Source of the DNA: Anaerolineales bacterium
GTDB lineage: Bacteria; Chloroflexota; Anaerolineae; Anaerolineales; Villigracilaceae
Direction of reading: 5' to 3'
NCBI GenBank assembly: GCA_030680795.1
Contig: JAUXUL010000047.1
Location: forward strand, 1 to 50,992
Length of the DNA stretch: 50,992 nt
Each line of letters begins with the position of its first letter. Positions within the stretch are counted from its first letter, which is position 1. The notes beneath the pieces are model-generated. The model was given only the letters and a program-made list of their open reading frames with translations, was not told the DNA's origin and did not search any database. The position numbers and the translations under genes were made by a program. Below, piece by piece: positions 48,501 through 50,992 of this stretch.

Positions 48501-49055
48501 TTACTCAAACCCATCAACTTTGTTTTCCCGATTTACCGTCAAAATGCGTATACCAAACCTCTGAATTAGAGGAGCTTCACGCCACCGTTTAGCTAAGGCT
48601 TCGAACTTATCTGAATAAGGTATGGCGACGGCTAATATATCTTTATCGCCTACTTTTTCAATTGTTAGTAGTTGCCCAAGTGCCTCACGAATAAGAGGAT
48701 ATTCTTGGGAGCTTTTACTCTTTGCGAGTGGTCCCTTTTTACTCTCAACGCGAAGTGTCTGACCTGATTGTAATGTGGCTGTTATATCGCCCCGACCAGG
48801 GAATGAATGGATTTGAATATGCGGTTGCCATTGTTGATTCGTATAAACACCTTGCCAACTATTTTCATTAGAAATCTTCGTCCAGCCATACGAATTAAGG
48901 AAATCAATAATAGGAAAATGGACAGTTTGCTCAGTTTTTATCTGAGCACCATCTATAGCAACCTTTACATCTGAAACTGTAAGTCCTTGCTCAATAAGAA
49001 AGAATGCAATTCGGAGACTGACTTCAGTTTCAGCCATTTTATCAATTGGCAACAT
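48501..49055 (-). CDS. Putative PD-(D/E)XK nuclease-fold protein (cassette gene)
   Basis: This protein of about 184 residues has no family I can name. The middle contains GRGDITATLQSGQTLRVESKKG (about residues 90-112), where Asp and the E-x-K pair fit a PD-(D/E)XK metal site, followed by a helix LIREALGQLLTIEKV and a strand DILAVAIPY. This is the layout of many restriction-type nucleases. A short winged-like N-terminus (SLRIAFFLIEQGLTVSDVKVAIDG) precedes it. Start ATG 49055 has AAGGA at 6 nt; the ATG two codons earlier overlaps that site. It lies between attC C and attC D. Confidence 0.6.
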   Translation of the reverse strand: MLPIDKMAETEVSLRIAFFLIEQGLTVSDVKVAIDGAQIKTEQTVHFPIIDFLNSYGWTKISNENSWQGVYTNQQWQPHIQIHSFPGRGDITATLQSGQTLRVESKKGPLAKSKSSQEYPLIREALGQLLTIEKVGDKDILAVAIPYSDKFEALAKRWREAPLIQRFGIRILTVNRENKVDGFE

Positions 49056-49079
49056 ATTCATTCCTTATGCAAGGGCAGC

Positions 49080-49238
49080 GCCCAACGGTTTGCGTTCGCG
49101 AAGCATGGCGCTGGGGCGGACGTGGACTCTGTTTGGGAGCAGGAAAAACTCGAAGCCAGCCTGTCCTGGTGCTCGTCCAGGGAAAAATACTCGAAAATGC
49201 CGCAGAATCCCACTTCATCTGTGCACGCTTTGTTAGGC
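49080..49238 (-). repeat. attC-like site D
   Basis: R'' is GCCTAAC (complement of GTTAGGC, 49232-49238) and R' is GTTGGGC (complement of 49080-49086), both on consensus. At 159 nt it is longer than the others because of an extra hairpin (about 49159-49181, CCTG...CCAGG). R' exactly complements R'' of site C, as expected if the gene between them moved as one cassette. Confidence 0.88.
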
Positions 49239-49253
49239 GCGGTTTTGCATTAC

Positions 49254-50009
49254 TTAACCAAATTTTGCGTCGAGATAATGCCATAAGGTTCGTGCCGCAT
49301 TTATCACAAGCATTGCTTCATCTTTTTCAAGCAAATCATTGTTTGGATGAGCAACACTCGCGTTATTTCTGATTGGATTAAGCGCGTCCAGAACACTTGC
49401 AAATGATTGAAACACACGTTCAATATCTTGTGACCGTGAACCTAAGTTCTGCAATGCTGGATGACTTTGACGAAGCGATTTAAATAATTTAGCCATACTA
49501 TCATCTTTTGCATAGGTTATTTTTTCACTGTCGCAAACTGCTTGCAAATAACCATGCAACGCTGTGTGAATTCTATCAACTCCACTTATTGCGCCATTCG
49601 ATTGAAGTAAGGCTTCGACATCGCTTATAGCGCGTTCAACAATTACACTTGTAGTTTTTGGATCGGGAGTGGCGATTGGGGATGCGCCTTCTAGCCTTCT
49701 TGCTATTTCGATTAATTCATCAAAAAGTTCCTGCGTTCTTGTCGCTGGTTTATTTTCAGCAACAATTGGAAATCTTTCTAAAACACCGCGCACAATATTT
49801 GCTTGTACATCGGGCGACGAAATTTTTAGAATTTCAATAAACCTCTCGCGTGTTGTTCCTTCAAGTGGATGAGGGTTTATATCAAGGTTGCAATATTCGG
49901 GATAAAAATCAGCATGAGTTCGATAACTGAAATCGCCAAGATAACCGCCAGTTACGCCAATGTAGCGATTTACGATTTTCATAATGTCTGGATTCGATAA
50001 CCCTGCCAT
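49254..50009 (-). CDS. AbiJ/Abi_C-like abortive infection protein with HEPN motif (cassette gene)
   Basis: This 251-residue protein has an N-terminal part resembling the AbiJ-type N-terminal domain (MKIVNRYIGVTGGYLGDFSYRTHADFYPEYC, RFIEILKISSPDVQANIVRGVLERFP) and a C-terminal Abi_C/HEPN domain (about 130-248). The HEPN signature Arg-x6-His is present in IRNNASVAHPN, the usual RNase motif. Such proteins cut RNA to abort phage infection. Start ATG 50009. The gene is placed between attC D and attC E, so it is mobile cargo. Whether it needs a partner is not known. Confidence 0.82.
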   Translation of the reverse strand: MAGLSNPDIMKIVNRYIGVTGGYLGDFSYRTHADFYPEYCNLDINPHPLEGTTRERFIEILKISSPDVQANIVRGVLERFPIVAENKPATRTQELFDELIEIARRLEGASPIATPDPKTTSVIVERAISDVEALLQSNGAISGVDRIHTALHGYLQAVCDSEKITYAKDDSMAKLFKSLRQSHPALQNLGSRSQDIERVFQSFASVLDALNPIRNNASVAHPNNDLLEKDEAMLVINAARTLWHYLDAKFG

Positions 50010-50041
50010 AATTTTTAATCCTTATTTTTATATAGCGAAGC

Positions 50042-50177
50042 GCCTAACGGTTTGCGTTCGCGAAGCATGGCGCCGGTGCGGGCGTGGACAATGTTTGGGA
50101 GCAGAAAAAACCCGAAGCCAGAAAAATGCTTGTAAAACGCGCAGACTCCCACAAGTCAGGTGCACGCTTTGTTGGCA
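50042..50177 (-). repeat. attC-like site E
   Basis: R' is GTTAGGC (complement of 50042-50048), on consensus and an exact complement of R'' of site D. R'' is TGCCAAC (complement of 50171-50177), one base off. The core GGGAGCAG...CGAAGCCAG matches the other sites. It lies between higA copy 2 and the Abi gene. Confidence 0.85.
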
Positions 50178-50186
50178 CGCTCTATG

Positions 50187-50513
50187 TTATACGTGACTTG
50201 GCGTTCGATCTGAAACTTTGACTTCCCGATTGATTTTTTTGCTCAATTGTTTTTCTGCTACTTCCAAATCATAGCGAACTTGTAAACGAAGCCACACTTC
50301 TGCGCTTGTACTAAAATAACGAGCCAATCTCATCGCAGTATCTACGGTGATGGAGCGTTGACCATTAACAATTTGGCTAATGCGAATCGGTGTGACGCCA
50401 ATATCATGAGCCAAACGATACTGACTCAAATCAAGCGGCTTCATAAAATCTTCAAGCAAAACTTCGCCAGGGTGAATAGGTGATAAATTATCGTCCATCA
50501 TATTTTCTCTCAT
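50187..50513 (-). CDS. higA: HigA-type antitoxin (intact pair)
   Basis: This 108-residue XRE-family antitoxin (PGEVLLEDFMKPLDLSQYRLAHDIGVTPIRISQIVNGQRSITVDTAMRLARYF) is encoded directly after higB with a 4-nt overlap (toxin first, antitoxin second, as is typical for higBA). It neutralises HigB and represses the pair. It differs from copy 1 at eight of 108 positions, mainly in helix 2 and the C-terminal tail. The stop is 9 nt from the attC E R'' box, the canonical layout of an integron cassette. Confidence 0.92.
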   Translation of the reverse strand: MRENMMDDNLSPIHPGEVLLEDFMKPLDLSQYRLAHDIGVTPIRISQIVNGQRSITVDTAMRLARYFSTSAEVWLRLQVRYDLEVAEKQLSKKINREVKVSDRTPSHV

Positions 50514-50794
50514 CCGTGATAATCCACAATTTCAACATTTTGCGCTTTGTTTTCTGACCATTTGAAACAAATTCTCCATTGGTCATTAATACGAATACTA
50601 TGTTGCCCAGCCCTATCACCCTTTAACTTTTCAAGCCTGTTTCCAGGTGGAGCAAGTAAATCCTGTAAATCTACCGCGTCATTCAGGTAAAGCAATTTGC
50701 GGCGGGCAGTGCGCTGAATATCTTTCGGCAATTTTGTAGAAGTTTTGCCACGAAAGATTTTCTCTGTTTCGTCGGAAGCGAATGATTCAATCAC
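50510..50794 (-). CDS. higB: HigB-type RelE-superfamily toxin
   Basis: This 94-residue protein is a HigB mRNA interferase: IFRGKTSTKLPKDIQRTARRKLLYLNDAVDLQDLLAPPGNRLEKLKGDRAGQHSIRINDQWRICFKW and a short end EIVDYHG. Conserved residues of the family are in the NRLEKLKGDR and QWRICF segments. It cuts translated mRNAs in the ribosome A site when free of HigA. It has the usual length. It is the first gene of its cassette; the promoter would be in 50795-50850. The C-terminal 20 codons have a decayed relative at 46517-46579. Confidence 0.92.
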   Translation of the reverse strand: MIESFASDETEKIFRGKTSTKLPKDIQRTARRKLLYLNDAVDLQDLLAPPGNRLEKLKGDRAGQHSIRINDQWRICFKWSENKAQNVEIVDYHG

Positions 50795-50844
50795 AACCCG
50801 ATAATATCACGAAGCGATAATGTTTTCAAGTCTTTTGTTATGCA

Positions 50845-50858
50845 AGGGGCAAGCTAAC
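50845..50858 (-). repeat. Partial attC-like/attI-like box F
   Basis: ATGCAAGGGGCAAGCTAACG resembles the bases flanking the R' box of site D (ATGCAAGGGCAGCGCCCAACG). The box read on the minus strand is GTTAGCT, off-consensus at two positions. Beyond 50859 the sequence shows no attC core, so the site is cut here by an insertion or is an attI-type simple site. Confidence 0.45.
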
Positions 50859-50992
50859 GAGACTGTCGAAAAACCATGTTTTCAGACAGAACGCAAGTCC
50901 GATGGTGGGTCAATCGCCTGATTATTCGCTATGAATGCGGCTGAACAGGACTGTGCGGGCTTAGGTCAACGTCCCAAAGGCGTGGATTTTGC
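50859..50992. other. Unassigned right edge
   Basis: No gene or RNA is recognised. The stretch begins GAGACTGTCGAAAAACC and contains a short unsupported frame (MFSDRTQVRWWVNRL...). It may be the end of an insertion sequence or the beginning of the integron platform; the window is too short to tell. Confidence 0.3.

Noticed and set aside
46573-50177. CRISPR array interpretation of the regular repeats
   Set aside because: Repeat units are over 110 nt, imperfect and separated by whole genes; there are no short spacers and no cas genes.
50911-50980. Start of an integrase gene at the right edge
   Set aside because: The short frame (MFSDRTQVRWWVNRL...) stops after about 23 codons and shows no tyrosine recombinase motif.

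Overview
The window looks like a chromosomal segment of an uncultured Chloroflexota bacterium, probably class Anaerolineae. This is inferred from gene content, not from a search: an alternative complex III cluster, a ubiquitin-like conjugation operon with a YukD-type modifier, frequent TTG starts, and a LexA box of the CGAAC-N4-GTTC type.

Layout. 1-4590: translation and transcription block (tuf end, rpmG, tRNA-Trp, secE, nusG, rplK, rplA, rplJ, rplL), with two L1-type operators and an L10-type leader. 4627-11158: seven-gene ubiquitin-like operon encoding a GntR-type DNA-binding domain fused to an E1 enzyme, a membrane RING-like protein, an E2 with its own N-terminal ubiquitin-like domain, a free ubiquitin-like protein, a JAMM peptidase, a membrane FHA protein and a membrane VWA protein. 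A near-consensus promoter is followed directly by a FadR/PdhR-type palindrome that the E1-fused domain could bind. 11222-13005: lexA and corA. 13095-14817: promoter, structured leader RNA, small ORF and MFS exporter. 14836-17340: four genes sharing one short helical module. 17458-20925: MFS relic, ketopantoate reductase, cytoplasmic HtrA-like protease with a LuxR-type regulator, small membrane protein. 21065-27957: alternative complex III genes. 28080-32172: tRNA-Ser, FGE-like protein, etfAB, small membrane proteins, tRNA-Leu. 32329-42199: gyrA, birA, LysM/M23 protein, rho, S1 protein, M19 dipeptidase. 42213-46110: DUF1015 protein, serA, serC.

46194-50858 is a gene-cassette array on the minus strand. 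Its genes (higA, a YdeI-like protein, a DUF2726 nuclease-like protein, a PD-(D/E)XK-like protein, an AbiJ/HEPN-like protein and higBA) are separated by about 140-nt repeats that read as integron attC sites. For two cassettes the R' box at the start and the R'' box at the end are exact complements, as cassette recombination predicts. No integrase gene is visible in the window, so the array is either a CALIN-type cluster or the distal part of an integron continuing to the right.

The two most notable items are the self-regulated ubiquitin-like operon and the cassette array carrying toxin-antitoxin and defence-like cargo. Smaller items include twin L1 operators around rplK, an SOS box inside the lexA promoter spacer, a terminator-like hairpin in the gyrA leader, a 38-residue membrane protein with its own terminator, and a family of long palindromic repeats.
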